A stretch of DNA of 64,000 bases from Geothrix rubra (GTDB lineage Bacteria > Acidobacteriota > Holophagae > Holophagales > Holophagaceae), in the NCBI RefSeq assembly GCF_030268065.1, contig NZ_BSDD01000004.1, positions 62,001 to 126,000 of the forward strand, given 5' to 3'. Positions 48,427 through 60,829 of the stretch are shown piece by piece. Under the pieces are notes generated by a model, which had not been told where the DNA came from, searched no databases, and saw only the letters and a program-made list of their open reading frames with translations. A program made the translations under genes and the position numbers. How positions within the stretch are numbered: position 1 is the stretch's first letter; the number at the start of each line of letters is the position of its first letter.

Positions 48427-50562
48427 CTAGAAATTCGCGCTGGGCGGGGCGGGCTCGTCGGCGGCGCCGGCGTTGGCCAGGGGCACCCGCACCAGGTAGA
48501 CGGCGATGCCGAGCAGGATCAGGACGCTGATCCAGAAGGCGCCGGGCGCGTTGCCCTGGCCCCAGATGAAGCGGGTCAGGCGGAAGTTCACGTCGAAGAA
48601 GGCCAGGGACGCGAAGAGCAGGCCCACCAGGGCCTCGCCGGCGATGAGGCCGGCGGCCAGGAGGACGCCGTTGTTCTCCACGCGCACCTTCTGGGCCTCG
48701 TTCAGGCCCCGGCGCTCGGCCGCCATGGTCACGACGCCCTTGATGACGCCCCCCAGGAAGATGGCGAAGGTGGTCTCCAGGGGCAGATACATGCCCACCG
48801 AGACGAGCATCGGGCTCTTCACCTGCATGAGGATGAAGGCGAGGCCCAGCATCATGCCCACGATGATGAGCGGCCAGGCCATCTTGCCCTCGACGATGCC
48901 CTTGCTCAGCAGCGCCATGAGGCCGGCCTGGGGGGCCGCCAGCTGCTTGGAGCCGAAGCCGGCGTCGAGGCCGAGGACGGTCTTCTCCTGGTCGGCGGGG
49001 AGGGCCTTCACCTGGTCCAGGGTGTAGACCTTGCCGTCGGTGGTGGTCACCGTCTGCACCTGCTGGGCCTGGAGCTGGGCCAGCTTCTGGGTGGCCTGGG
49101 CCTTGATGTCGCCCTCGTGGAGCACCATCAGGGGGATGAACAGGACGAAGGAGACCAGGGCCACCCCGATGATGTCGCCCAGCTCCATGCGCCAGGGCGT
49201 GCCGCCCAGGATGTGGCCGGCCTTGAGGTCCTGGAGCATCTCGCCGGCGACCGCGGCGCTCACGCACACGATGGCCGCCACGCCGAGCACCGCCGCCACG
49301 CCCGCATTGCCTTTCACGCCCAGGGCCACCATCACCAGGGCGGTGACGACGAGGGCCGTGAGGGTGAGGCCGGAGATGGGGTTGTTGCTCGAGCCCATGA
49401 TGCCGACCAGGTAGCCGCTGATGGCAGCGAAGAAGAAGCCGAGGATGACCATCACCAGGGCCGCCACGAGGGCGACCAGGGGGGCCACGGCGAAGATCTT
49501 CCAGGTCACCAGGAACGTGACCACGGCGGCGAAGGCGATGCCCCCCAGCACCCAGGTGAAGGGCAGGTCCTTGTTCACGCGCTCCACGGTGTGCTCGCCG
49601 GCGGCGGCCTTCTTCACGTCGGAGACGGAGCGGGTGAGGCCCGTGGCCAGGCTCTTGCGCATCTTGAAGAGGGTGAAGCCGGCGCCCACGAGCATGCCGC
49701 CGATGGCGATGGGCCGGACGATGTTCATCCACACGGAGTAGGAGAGGGCGATCCAGTCGCCGTTCGAGGCCCCGTTGGGGAAGACGCCGGGGGCCAGGAA
49801 GTAGGTGATCATGGGCACCAGCAGGCCCCAGGCGAGGACACCGCCGGAGAAGTTCAGGGCGCCCAGCTTGGGCCCGATGATGTAGCCCACGCCCATGTAG
49901 GCCGGGCTGATGCCCGGGGAGCTGAGCAGCAGGCCGCCGGCGACCTTGGCCTTGAGGCCCTGCACCAGGTTGATGCTGGCCACCTTGAACTGGATGAACT
50001 TCTCCCAGGCCGTGGCGAAGAGCTGGACCTGCACCAGGCCCTGGATCACGGCCGCGATGCCCATGGCGCCGAAGAGGAACTTGGTGCCGCTGCCGCCCCG
50101 GGCCCCGGCCTTGTGGATCTCCGCGGCCGCGATGCTCTCGGGGTAGGGCAGTTCGGCGTCTTCCACCATCACGCGGCGGAGGAGGGCCACGAACATGATG
50201 CCCAGCACGCCGCCCGCGAACATGACGAGGGAGCTGGTGAGGTAGTGGCCCTTCGTGAAGAAGGTGGGCCAGATGCCGCTGATGACGAAGGCCGGCAGGG
50301 TGAAGATGGCGCCGGCGGCGATGGACTCGCCGATGCTGCCCACGGTCCGGGCGATGTTCTCCTCGAGGATGGTGCCCTTCATCAGCTTGATGAGGGCCAT
50401 GCCGATCACGGCCGCCGGGTAGGTGGCCGCGATGGTCATGCCCGCCTTCAGGCCCAGGTAGGCGTTGGCCGAGCCCAGCACCACGGCCATGACGAGGCCG
50501 ATGAGCACCGCCCGGAGGGAGAACTCCCTCAGGTTCTGGTCGGAGGGGACAAACGGTTGCAT
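48427..50562 (-). CDS. OPT family oligopeptide transporter
   Basis: 711 residues with about 15-16 hydrophobic helices. N-terminus NLREFSLRAVLIGLVMAVVL then GSANAYLGLKAGMTIAATYP, the OPT signature, and ENIARTVGSIGESIAAGAIF. A cytosolic/periplasmic insertion with VQTVTTTDGKVYTLDQVKAL interrupts the helices in the second half (about 480-535). Helices near the end include PLETTFAIFLGGVIKGVV. Family members import peptides or metal chelates with protons. CAGGAGCC precedes ATG 50562, and a TAGACT -10-like box lies at 50616-50621 on this strand. Confidence 0.92.
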   Translation of the reverse strand: MQPFVPSDQNLREFSLRAVLIGLVMAVVLGSANAYLGLKAGMTIAATYPAAVIGMALIKLMKGTILEENIARTVGSIGESIAAGAIFTLPAFVISGIWPTFFTKGHYLTSSLVMFAGGVLGIMFVALLRRVMVEDAELPYPESIAAAEIHKAGARGGSGTKFLFGAMGIAAVIQGLVQVQLFATAWEKFIQFKVASINLVQGLKAKVAGGLLLSSPGISPAYMGVGYIIGPKLGALNFSGGVLAWGLLVPMITYFLAPGVFPNGASNGDWIALSYSVWMNIVRPIAIGGMLVGAGFTLFKMRKSLATGLTRSVSDVKKAAAGEHTVERVNKDLPFTWVLGGIAFAAVVTFLVTWKIFAVAPLVALVAALVMVILGFFFAAISGYLVGIMGSSNNPISGLTLTALVVTALVMVALGVKGNAGVAAVLGVAAIVCVSAAVAGEMLQDLKAGHILGGTPWRMELGDIIGVALVSFVLFIPLMVLHEGDIKAQATQKLAQLQAQQVQTVTTTDGKVYTLDQVKALPADQEKTVLGLDAGFGSKQLAAPQAGLMALLSKGIVEGKMAWPLIIVGMMLGLAFILMQVKSPMLVSVGMYLPLETTFAIFLGGVIKGVVTMAAERRGLNEAQKVRVENNGVLLAAGLIAGEALVGLLFASLAFFDVNFRLTRFIWGQGNAPGAFWISVLILLGIAVYLVRVPLANAGAADEPAPPSANF

Positions 50563-50792
50563 GGAGGCTCCTGGTGGGGGGCTGGGGAAGAATAGAAAGG
50601 TCGGATGGAGCGCCTAGTCTAAACCCGAATCCCGGCGGGCAGGCCGACCGCCCCCCGCCGGGCCGGCCCGGGCCTGCCCCGGGACCGGGTTCTTCCAGTC
50701 CCGGCTCCAGTCGGGGCGGGGCTGGAGGACGGTCCGGACCGGGATCACAACCCGGTTCGGGTATGCTCCCCCTTTCGCCCCGAGGAACCTCC

Positions 50793-51743
50793 ATGCGCCT
50801 GATCAGCTCCCTCGCGCTCGCGGGCCTGGCCCTGCTCACCGCCTGCCAGACCGCCCCCCCGGTGGTGACCCCGCCTCCGCCCCCCCCGCCGCCGGTGGTG
50901 CGGGTACCCCAGGGGCCGCCGCCGAAGCCGAAGATCGCGCTGGTCCTGGGCGGGGGGGCGGCCCGCGGGTTCGCCCACGTGGGCGTCATCCGCACCCTGG
51001 AGCAGGAGAAGATCCCGGTCGACCTGATCGTGGGCACCAGCGTGGGCAGCCTCATCGGCGCCATCTACGCCTCGGACGGCAGCAGCTTCGACCTGGAATG
51101 GACGGCCTTCCAGCTCCAGAAGGAGGACCTCTTCGACTTCGGCGTGCTGAACGCCGTCACGGGCATGGGCTTCGCCAAGGGCGACAAGCTGGAGGCCTGG
51201 GTCAAGGGCCACGTGAAGACGGCCAACATCGAGAACCTGCGGATCCCCTTCGCGGCCGTGGCCACCGACCTCAACTGGGGCTACGAAGTGGTGCTCGACA
51301 AGGGCTCGGTGGCCCGCGCCATCCGGGCCAGCGCGGCCATCCCGGGCGTGTTCCAGCCCGTCCAGCACCAGGGCAAGATCCTCGTGGACGGCGGGGTGGT
51401 GGACAACATCCCCATCGCCGTGGCCAAGGCCCGGGGCGCCGACCTGGTCATCGCCGTGGACATCAGCGCCAACCTGGGGAACACCAGCATCACGAACCTG
51501 GTGGACGTCACGCTGCAGGCCACCAACATCATGTTCGCCCGCAACGTCGAGCACGCGAAGCGGGCCGCGGACATCCTCATCACGCCCGCCGGCATCGGGG
51601 ACGTGGGGATGCTGGACTTCACCCAGAAGAAGCGCTGCATGCAGGCCGGCATCGAGGCCACCCAGCGGGCCATGCCGGAGATCCGCCGGGCCATCGACGC
51701 CTGGGTGAAGGCCCACACCCCGCCGGCGCCTCCCGCTCCCTGA
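50793..51743 (+). CDS. Patatin-like phospholipase, lipoprotein (RssA-like)
   Basis: 316 residues; ATG 50793 with GAGGA upstream. Lipoprotein signal ending LALLTAC-Q, a run of eight prolines as linker, then the patatin fold: oxyanion loop LVLGGGAARGFAHVGV, nucleophile in IVGTSVGSLIGAIYA (GTSVG), and catalytic Asp in VDGGVVDNIPI. Serine-Asp dyad complete. Lipid-anchored on the periplasmic side or outer membrane by signal type; acts on membrane lipids by family. A TATGCT box is 25 bp upstream of the start. Confidence 0.9.
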   Translation: MRLISSLALAGLALLTACQTAPPVVTPPPPPPPPVVRVPQGPPPKPKIALVLGGGAARGFAHVGVIRTLEQEKIPVDLIVGTSVGSLIGAIYASDGSSFDLEWTAFQLQKEDLFDFGVLNAVTGMGFAKGDKLEAWVKGHVKTANIENLRIPFAAVATDLNWGYEVVLDKGSVARAIRASAAIPGVFQPVQHQGKILVDGGVVDNIPIAVAKARGADLVIAVDISANLGNTSITNLVDVTLQATNIMFARNVEHAKRAADILITPAGIGDVGMLDFTQKKRCMQAGIEATQRAMPEIRRAIDAWVKAHTPPAPPAP

Positions 51744-51795
51744 CCCGCGGGCGGCCCCCATCGCTTACCCTGGAGCCTCATCCGGACCGGCCGCC

Positions 51796-52560
51796 ATGCC
51801 CCTCGTCACCAGCAAGGCCAACCCCCGCTTCAGGGACCTGCGCGACCGCCTCAAGGACGGGGGCGCCCGACGCGAAGCCACGCTCCTCCTGGGGGAGAAG
51901 CTGATCGAGGCCTGGGCCGAGGGGCGCCGCAGGCCGGCCGGACAGCGGTTCCGGCCCGCCCTCTGGCTGCGATTGGACCAGGCCGGGCCCCATCCGCTGG
52001 AAGCGGAGCTGGGCGTGGAGACCCTCGTCCTGGGCGAGGCCCTGATGCGGGACCTGGCCGACGCCGGCAGCCCGCCGGCCCACGCCCTCCTGGCGGAGCT
52101 GGGCCCCGATCCCGCCGGGCCGCTCCCGGGCCGGGTCATCGGCGCCTGGGGCATCCAGGATCCCGGCAACCTGGGGGCCCTCCTCCGCAGCGCCGCCGCC
52201 TTCGGCTTCCAGGAGGCCCTCCTGGGTCCCGGCTGCGCCGACCCCTTCGCCCCCAAGGCCCTGCGCGGCAGCATGGGCGCGGCCTTCCTCCTGCCCCTGC
52301 GCCGGGTGGCGGCCCTGACACCGGACGCGGGCCGGTGGTACGCCCTGGACGGCGGGCCCGGCGCCCTGCCGCTGGCCGAGGCGGACCTTTCGGAACCCCT
52401 GCGCCTGTGGGTGGGCAACGAAGGCCACGGCTGGACCGGCGTGGACCTGCCCGGGGCCGTGCAGCGCCTCGCCATCCCCATCCGGGGCGTGGAGAGCCTC
52501 AACGCCGCCGTGGCCGCGGGCATCGCCTGCTACGAGACCGACCGGAGGCTCCGCCCGTGA
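51796..52560 (+). CDS. SpoU/TrmH-family RNA 2'-O-methyltransferase
   Basis: 254 residues. N-terminal RNA-binding part SKANPRFRDLRDRLKDGGARREATLLLGEKLIEAW (in pieces, the SpoU substrate-binding pattern), then the SPOUT knot domain: WGIQDPGNLGALLRSAAAFG (motif 1), LRLWVGNEGHGW (motif 2) and IPIRGVESLNAAVAAGIACYE (motif 3). Likely a 23S rRNA or tRNA methyltransferase; target base not identifiable. First of four genes with overlapping stops and starts leading to maf. Confidence 0.9.
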   Translation: MPLVTSKANPRFRDLRDRLKDGGARREATLLLGEKLIEAWAEGRRRPAGQRFRPALWLRLDQAGPHPLEAELGVETLVLGEALMRDLADAGSPPAHALLAELGPDPAGPLPGRVIGAWGIQDPGNLGALLRSAAAFGFQEALLGPGCADPFAPKALRGSMGAAFLLPLRRVAALTPDAGRWYALDGGPGALPLAEADLSEPLRLWVGNEGHGWTGVDLPGAVQRLAIPIRGVESLNAAVAAGIACYETDRRLRP

Positions 52561-54059
52561 AACCCTGGCTCCTCCGCCCCCTCGAGGCCCTCCTCCTCGG
52601 GCTCGTCTTCGTCCTGGCCTACCGCTTCCCCGGCGCCCTGGGGGGCTGGCTGGAACCCGCGGCCGCCCTGCTGTTCCCCCTGCTGCTGCTGGAGACGGCC
52701 TTCCGGGGCCGCCACGCCCTCTGGCTCGGGGCCGCCCTCCTGACGGGCCTCGTCCTCCTCTTCTCCTGGGTGCCGGCCACCCTGGAGAGCAAGGGGGGCC
52801 TGCCCTGGTCCCTGGCCCTGGTGGGCAGCGCCCTCTTCTATGCCTGGGAGGGCCTGGGGTTCCTGCTGGCGGTGCTCTTCTCCCGCTGGCTGTTCCGGCG
52901 GTCCGGCGCGCCGGGCGCGGCCTTCGGCGCGGCCCTGGGGATCCTGGTCTGGGAGGCCTGGGGCTTCCACATCTATCCGTGGAGCTGGGGCGCGGCCTTC
53001 GGCGCCCTCCCCTGGACGGCCCGCAGCGCGGCCTTCCTCACCACCCGCGGCCTCTCGGCGCTGGCCTGGGGCGCCGGCGCCTGGGCGGCGGCGGCGCGGG
53101 TCCGGGGAGCCTCCCCCGGCCGGATCCTTGCCCCGTTGGCCGCGGCCGCAGGGACGATGGGTGTCCTGGGCCTCGCCTGGTTCGCCCTGCCCCGGGGCGC
53201 CGAGCACCGCCTGGACGTGGCCATCGTGCAGCCCAACTTCCCGGCGGGCCTGCGCTGGCCGGGCATGGAAGCGGAGATGTGGCGCCGCAGCGACGCCCTG
53301 CTGGCCGCCGCCCACCTGCCCCGGGCGGACCGCCCCACCCTGCTGCTCTGGCCCGAGAGCTCGGTCCTGGGCCGGGACGACCGCCAGCCCGATCCGCGGC
53401 TCCAGGCCGAGGCGGCCCGGCGCGGCGTGGCCTGGCTCTACGGGACCGAAGGCGGGCCGTACAACCTGGTGCGGGGCGAAGTCGCGGGCCAGCCGGATTT
53501 CGTCTTCGCCAAGACCGAGCCCATGCCCTTCGGGGAGCGCATCCCGGGGCCGGACTGGTTCCGCACCTGGATGGACGCGAAGCTCGGTTTCATCTCCCAG
53601 GAGCCGGGCCGGCTGGCCCCGGGCTGTGCCTTTGCCGTGCCGGGCTCCGGCGGGGTGCGGGTGGCGCCCCTCATCTGCAGCGAGGCCCTGGACCCGGAGC
53701 GCGCCCGGCAGGGCCTGGACCTGGGCGGGGCCGACCTCCTCTCCAACCACACCAACGACGGCTGGTTCGACCGCAGCATCGCCACGGACCTGCACGCCGC
53801 CCAGATCCGGCTCCGGCCGGTGGAGCTCGGCGTGCCCCTGGTGCGCGCCACGCTCACGGGCAAGTCCGGGATCTTCCGCGAAGATGGGCGCTTCGAACTG
53901 TGGGGGCACCCCCTGACGGAGGGCGCCTACGCCCGGTCCCTGGACTGGCGGCCCGTGCACACGCCGGCCCGGTCCCCCTGGCTGCAGCGCCTCCTCCTGG
54001 CGGGTCTCGCCGCCGGATCCTTGCTGATAGGATGGAGGGCCCAGCCCCGGAAAGCCTGA
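52557..54059 (+). CDS. lnt: Apolipoprotein N-acyltransferase
   Basis: 500 residues. Last step of lipoprotein maturation in the inner membrane. GTG start overlaps the previous TGA (GTGA). About six TM helices (residues 8-230), then the nitrilase-like periplasmic domain with the complete triad: Glu267 in LLWPESS, Lys319 in FAKTEPMPFGE, Cys374 in LICSEALDP, and NHTNDGWF. A final TM helix follows (LLLAGLAAGSLLIGW). Fits a genome rich in lipoproteins, several of them in this window. Confidence 0.93.
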   Translation: MKPWLLRPLEALLLGLVFVLAYRFPGALGGWLEPAAALLFPLLLLETAFRGRHALWLGAALLTGLVLLFSWVPATLESKGGLPWSLALVGSALFYAWEGLGFLLAVLFSRWLFRRSGAPGAAFGAALGILVWEAWGFHIYPWSWGAAFGALPWTARSAAFLTTRGLSALAWGAGAWAAAARVRGASPGRILAPLAAAAGTMGVLGLAWFALPRGAEHRLDVAIVQPNFPAGLRWPGMEAEMWRRSDALLAAAHLPRADRPTLLLWPESSVLGRDDRQPDPRLQAEAARRGVAWLYGTEGGPYNLVRGEVAGQPDFVFAKTEPMPFGERIPGPDWFRTWMDAKLGFISQEPGRLAPGCAFAVPGSGGVRVAPLICSEALDPERARQGLDLGGADLLSNHTNDGWFDRSIATDLHAAQIRLRPVELGVPLVRATLTGKSGIFREDGRFELWGHPLTEGAYARSLDWRPVHTPARSPWLQRLLLAGLAAGSLLIGWRAQPRKA

Positions 54060-54559
54060 TGGATCGCGATTTCCTCGTCCCAGAGCCCCTCTCGACGCCC
54101 CACGGCACCGTGGCGTTCTTCGACGAGTCCTGGACCGTGGAGCCGAAGGAGCTGCAGATCTTCTTCCAGGCGGAGGACGTGTACTGGACCTCCCACCGCA
54201 CCATCGAACAGTGGCGGCGCCTGCTGGCCTGTTCCCGGATGCTGACGGCCCGCCTGGTGCCCGAGGGGTCCAAGGGCGGCCGTCTGGTGGGCGCCACCCG
54301 CGTCTGGTCCGACCACGCCTACGAGGCCAAGCTCTACGACGTGGTCACCGCCCAGGACATGATGGGCCTCGGCATCGCCACGGTCCTCGTGCAGTGGGCC
54401 CTGCGCCATCCCTGGGTGGGGGACGTGCAGCGGTTCGTGCTGGAGACCCGCGACGCCGCGCCCTTCTACCCGCGCTTCGGCTTCGCCCGGGGCGAGGAGA
54501 TGGACAGCGTCCACATGCGGGTGCGGGTGGATGAGCTGAAGCGCAGGGGGCTCCGATGA
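54059..54559 (+). CDS. GNAT-family N-acetyltransferase
   Basis: 166 residues. GNAT core visible: LVGATRVWSDHAYEAKLYDVV, the acetyl-CoA loop region MMGLGIATVLVQWALRHP (Q/RxxGxG/A replaced by MMGLGIA), then VLETRDAAPFYPRFGF. Start ATG overlaps the lnt stop by 1 nt (TGATG), stop overlaps maf by ATGA. Substrate unknown; the operon position between lnt and maf does not reveal it. Confidence 0.8.
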   Translation: MDRDFLVPEPLSTPHGTVAFFDESWTVEPKELQIFFQAEDVYWTSHRTIEQWRRLLACSRMLTARLVPEGSKGGRLVGATRVWSDHAYEAKLYDVVTAQDMMGLGIATVLVQWALRHPWVGDVQRFVLETRDAAPFYPRFGFARGEEMDSVHMRVRVDELKRRGLR

Positions 54560-55179
54560 CCGACACCTTCCCGGGCACGCCCCTGGCCTCCCTCCTGCCC
54601 CTCATCCTCGCCAGCGGCAGCCCCCGGCGGCGCCACTGGATGGAGGCGATGCGCATCCCCTTCGAGCTCCAGGCACCCTCGGTGGACGAGTCCCCCCTCC
54701 TGGACGAGGAGCCCATGGACCTGGTGCTCCGCCTCGCGGAACTGAAGGCCGAGGTCGTCGCCCGGAGGAATCCCGGCCGCTGGGTGATGGCCGCGGATAC
54801 CACCGTGGCCGTGGACCACCACACCCTGAACAAGCCGGTGGACGTGGAGGATGCGGTCCGGATGCTCACCCTGATCCAGGGCCGGGCCCATCAGGTCCAC
54901 ACCGGCTTCTGCCTGCGGAGGAACGCCGAGGTCCACAGCTTCGTGGACACGGCCCAGGTCCGCTTCCGCCCCATGACCGAGGCCCAGATCCGCTGGTACG
55001 TCGGCACCCGGGAGCCCATGGACAAGGCGGGGTCCTACGCCATCCAGGGCATCGGCGCCCTCTTCATCGAGGGGGTCGAGGGCAGCTTCTCCACGGTGAT
55101 GGGCCTTCCGGTCGAACGGATGGGGGCCCTCTTCCTGGAACTGGGCGTCCTCAAGGCGTGGGTCCGCTTCCCCGACTGA
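54556..55179 (+). CDS. maf: Maf-type nucleoside triphosphate pyrophosphatase
   Basis: 207 residues. House-cleaning enzyme hydrolysing non-canonical or dTTP/UTP-type nucleotides; once called a septum inhibitor. LILASGSPRRRHWMEAM is the Maf signature, VDESP follows, AADTTVAVD holds the general base Asp, then LNKPVDVEDAVRMLTLIQG, YVGTREPMDKAGSYAIQG and GSFSTVMGLPVE. Complete length. Last of the RNA methyltransferase-lnt-GNAT-maf run. Confidence 0.93.
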   Translation: MTDTFPGTPLASLLPLILASGSPRRRHWMEAMRIPFELQAPSVDESPLLDEEPMDLVLRLAELKAEVVARRNPGRWVMAADTTVAVDHHTLNKPVDVEDAVRMLTLIQGRAHQVHTGFCLRRNAEVHSFVDTAQVRFRPMTEAQIRWYVGTREPMDKAGSYAIQGIGALFIEGVEGSFSTVMGLPVERMGALFLELGVLKAWVRFPD

Positions 55180-55264
55180 GCGTTCCGGGCCCGAAATTCC
55201 GGATGGAAGGGGCATCAACCGGCCCGGCGGGGTCCCCGGAGGCGAGGTGTGGCCGAAATTCCCG

Positions 55265-55280
55265 TGTGACCAATGTCACG
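55265..55280. promoter_or_regulatory. CRP/FNR-family-like site before the Act operon
   Basis: TGTGA-CCAATG-TCACG, including the perfect GTGAC-CAAT-GTCAC palindrome (55266-55279). Same half sites and spacing as the site at 10817-10830 before hpd. It lies upstream of the AT-rich candidate promoters, a position compatible with activation. Confidence 0.55.
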
Positions 55281-55307
55281 CATGGATGAAATCGCCCTCC
55301 CCTGGAG

Positions 55308-55340
55308 CCTTTTATAAAACACCCCAGAATCCTTTTATAA
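55308..55340 (+). repeat. Twin CCTTTTATAA direct repeat in the Act promoter region
   Basis: CCTTTTATAA at 55308-55317 and again at 55331-55340, 23 bp start to start (about two helical turns). Each contains a TATAA that could serve as a -10 box, or the pair may bind a regulator. Confidence 0.6.
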
Positions 55341-55633
55341 GCTCACCACGGTTCAGAAAAAACGGATAAACAATCTAGTTCGTATGCACTATGATCGGGA
55401 CAGCGTCTGCTCGCGCTGCGTGTCCTGAAACGGGGTTCTTCCCCGGGCGGCCCTGGCGTGGGAAGCTGCTGGATCTTCCCGCTTTACTCGACAGTCGAAC
55501 GAACCGGACCGCCGCCCAGGGGACCTTCCGTTCCCGCCGCGGCTCCGGGTGCGGCCGGTGCCCTTCCAGGCCCCCCCATCCGGACCCGGGCCCCCCGGCC
55601 CCAGGCCCCAACGCACCTTCCGTGAGGTAGTGC

Positions 55634-56197
55634 ATGCATCCATTCGACCGAGCGTTCCGCTTCGTCCTGCCGGTGGGCGCCGTGGCCGTCCTCTCCACCG
55701 TCCTGGCGGTGGGCTGGTTCACCCAGCCGGACCGGTTTGCCAAGGGCTACGCCCCCGAGCAGCCCATCCCCTTCTCGCACCAGCTGCACGCCGGGACCAT
55801 GAAGATGCAGTGCCTCTACTGCCACTCGGGGGCGGAGCGCTCCCGCTCGGCCGGCGTGCCCAGCGCCGAGGTCTGCATGGGCTGCCACAAGGTGACCCGC
55901 ACGGACCGGCCCGCGATCCAGAAGCTCACCCAGCTCTACAACGCCGGGAAGCCCATCCTCTGGCAGCGGGTCCACACCCTGCCCGACCACGTCTTCTTCG
56001 ACCACCGCCCCCACGTGAACGCGGGCATCGCCTGCCAGACCTGCCATGGCGAGGTCCAGACCATGCCGGTGATCACCCGGGAGATGGGCATGCGCATGGC
56101 GAACTGCCTGGGCTGCCACCGGGATCCCCACGCCGCCCTGCCCAAGGACTCCAAGATCACCCGGGGTCCCGAGAACTGTTCCGCCTGCCACCGCTAG
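55634..56197 (+). CDS. actA: Alternative complex III pentahaem cytochrome c subunit ActA
   Basis: 187 residues. One N-terminal TM anchor (FVLPVGAVAVLSTVLAVGWF), then FSHQLHAGTMKMQCLYCHSGAE and five CxxCH haem sites: CLYCH, CMGCH, CQTCH, CLGCH, CSACH, with extra His residues as distal ligands. Matches ActA of quinol:cytochrome c oxidoreductases. Periplasmic face, electron exit side. First gene of the Act operon, 26 nt before the small ORF. ATG with GAGG at 55622-55625. Confidence 0.92.
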   Translation: MHPFDRAFRFVLPVGAVAVLSTVLAVGWFTQPDRFAKGYAPEQPIPFSHQLHAGTMKMQCLYCHSGAERSRSAGVPSAEVCMGCHKVTRTDRPAIQKLTQLYNAGKPILWQRVHTLPDHVFFDHRPHVNAGIACQTCHGEVQTMPVITREMGMRMANCLGCHRDPHAALPKDSKITRGPENCSACHR

Positions 56198-56222
56198 CAC
56201 GATCCGACCCCGACGGGAGTAG

Positions 56223-56420
56223 ATGATGGGCACCTCGAACCGACGCGAAATCCTGGGCCGGCTGGCGGCCCTCGTGGCCGGCCCCCTGCTGCTGGGGCGG
56301 CAGGCCGTGAACGTGGCCTTCCGGGCCGGCAAGGAGACGCCTCCCGAGGCGCCGCCCGCGGAGGCGCCCGCCCGCCTCGCCCTCACCCCGCCCACCCATT
56401 CCGTCAAGCGCCGTGGATGA
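56223..56420 (+). CDS. Small ORF with RR-type N-terminal membrane segment, between actA and actB
   Basis: 65 residues (ATG 56223 or 56226). SNRREILGRLAALVAGPLLLG resembles a Tat-like or simple TM signal (Arg pair followed by a hydrophobic stretch), followed by an Ala/Pro/Glu-rich tail of about 30 residues. GGGAG lies 5-9 nt upstream. No Cys, no haem site, no recognised family. Fixed in the operon, with its stop 4 nt before the actB ATG, so it may be a small accessory or assembly subunit. It could also be a decayed remnant of a longer Tat-exported subunit. Confidence 0.55.
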   Translation: MMGTSNRREILGRLAALVAGPLLLGRQAVNVAFRAGKETPPEAPPAEAPARLALTPPTHSVKRRG

Positions 56421-56424
56421 TCCG

Positions 56425-60821
<4,397 letters not shown>

Positions 60822-60829
<8 letters not shown>

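Larger units (their letters stand above)
55180..55633. other. 454-bp regulatory region before the Act operon
   Basis: No supported gene. First half: CRP-like palindrome (55265-55280) and a twin CCTTTTATAA repeat (55308-55340) in a locally AT-rich patch, plus a TATGAT at 55390. Second half (about 55400-55633): a GC-rich leader containing a GGGAAG...CTTCCC hairpin near 55460 and long C runs. An 80-codon frame at 55391-55630 has no ribosome site and looks non-coding. Confidence 0.6.

Noticed and set aside
55391-55630. 80-codon plus-strand frame in the Act leader
   Set aside because: No ribosome site, odd Pro/Arg-rich composition, no motif; more likely untranslated leader.
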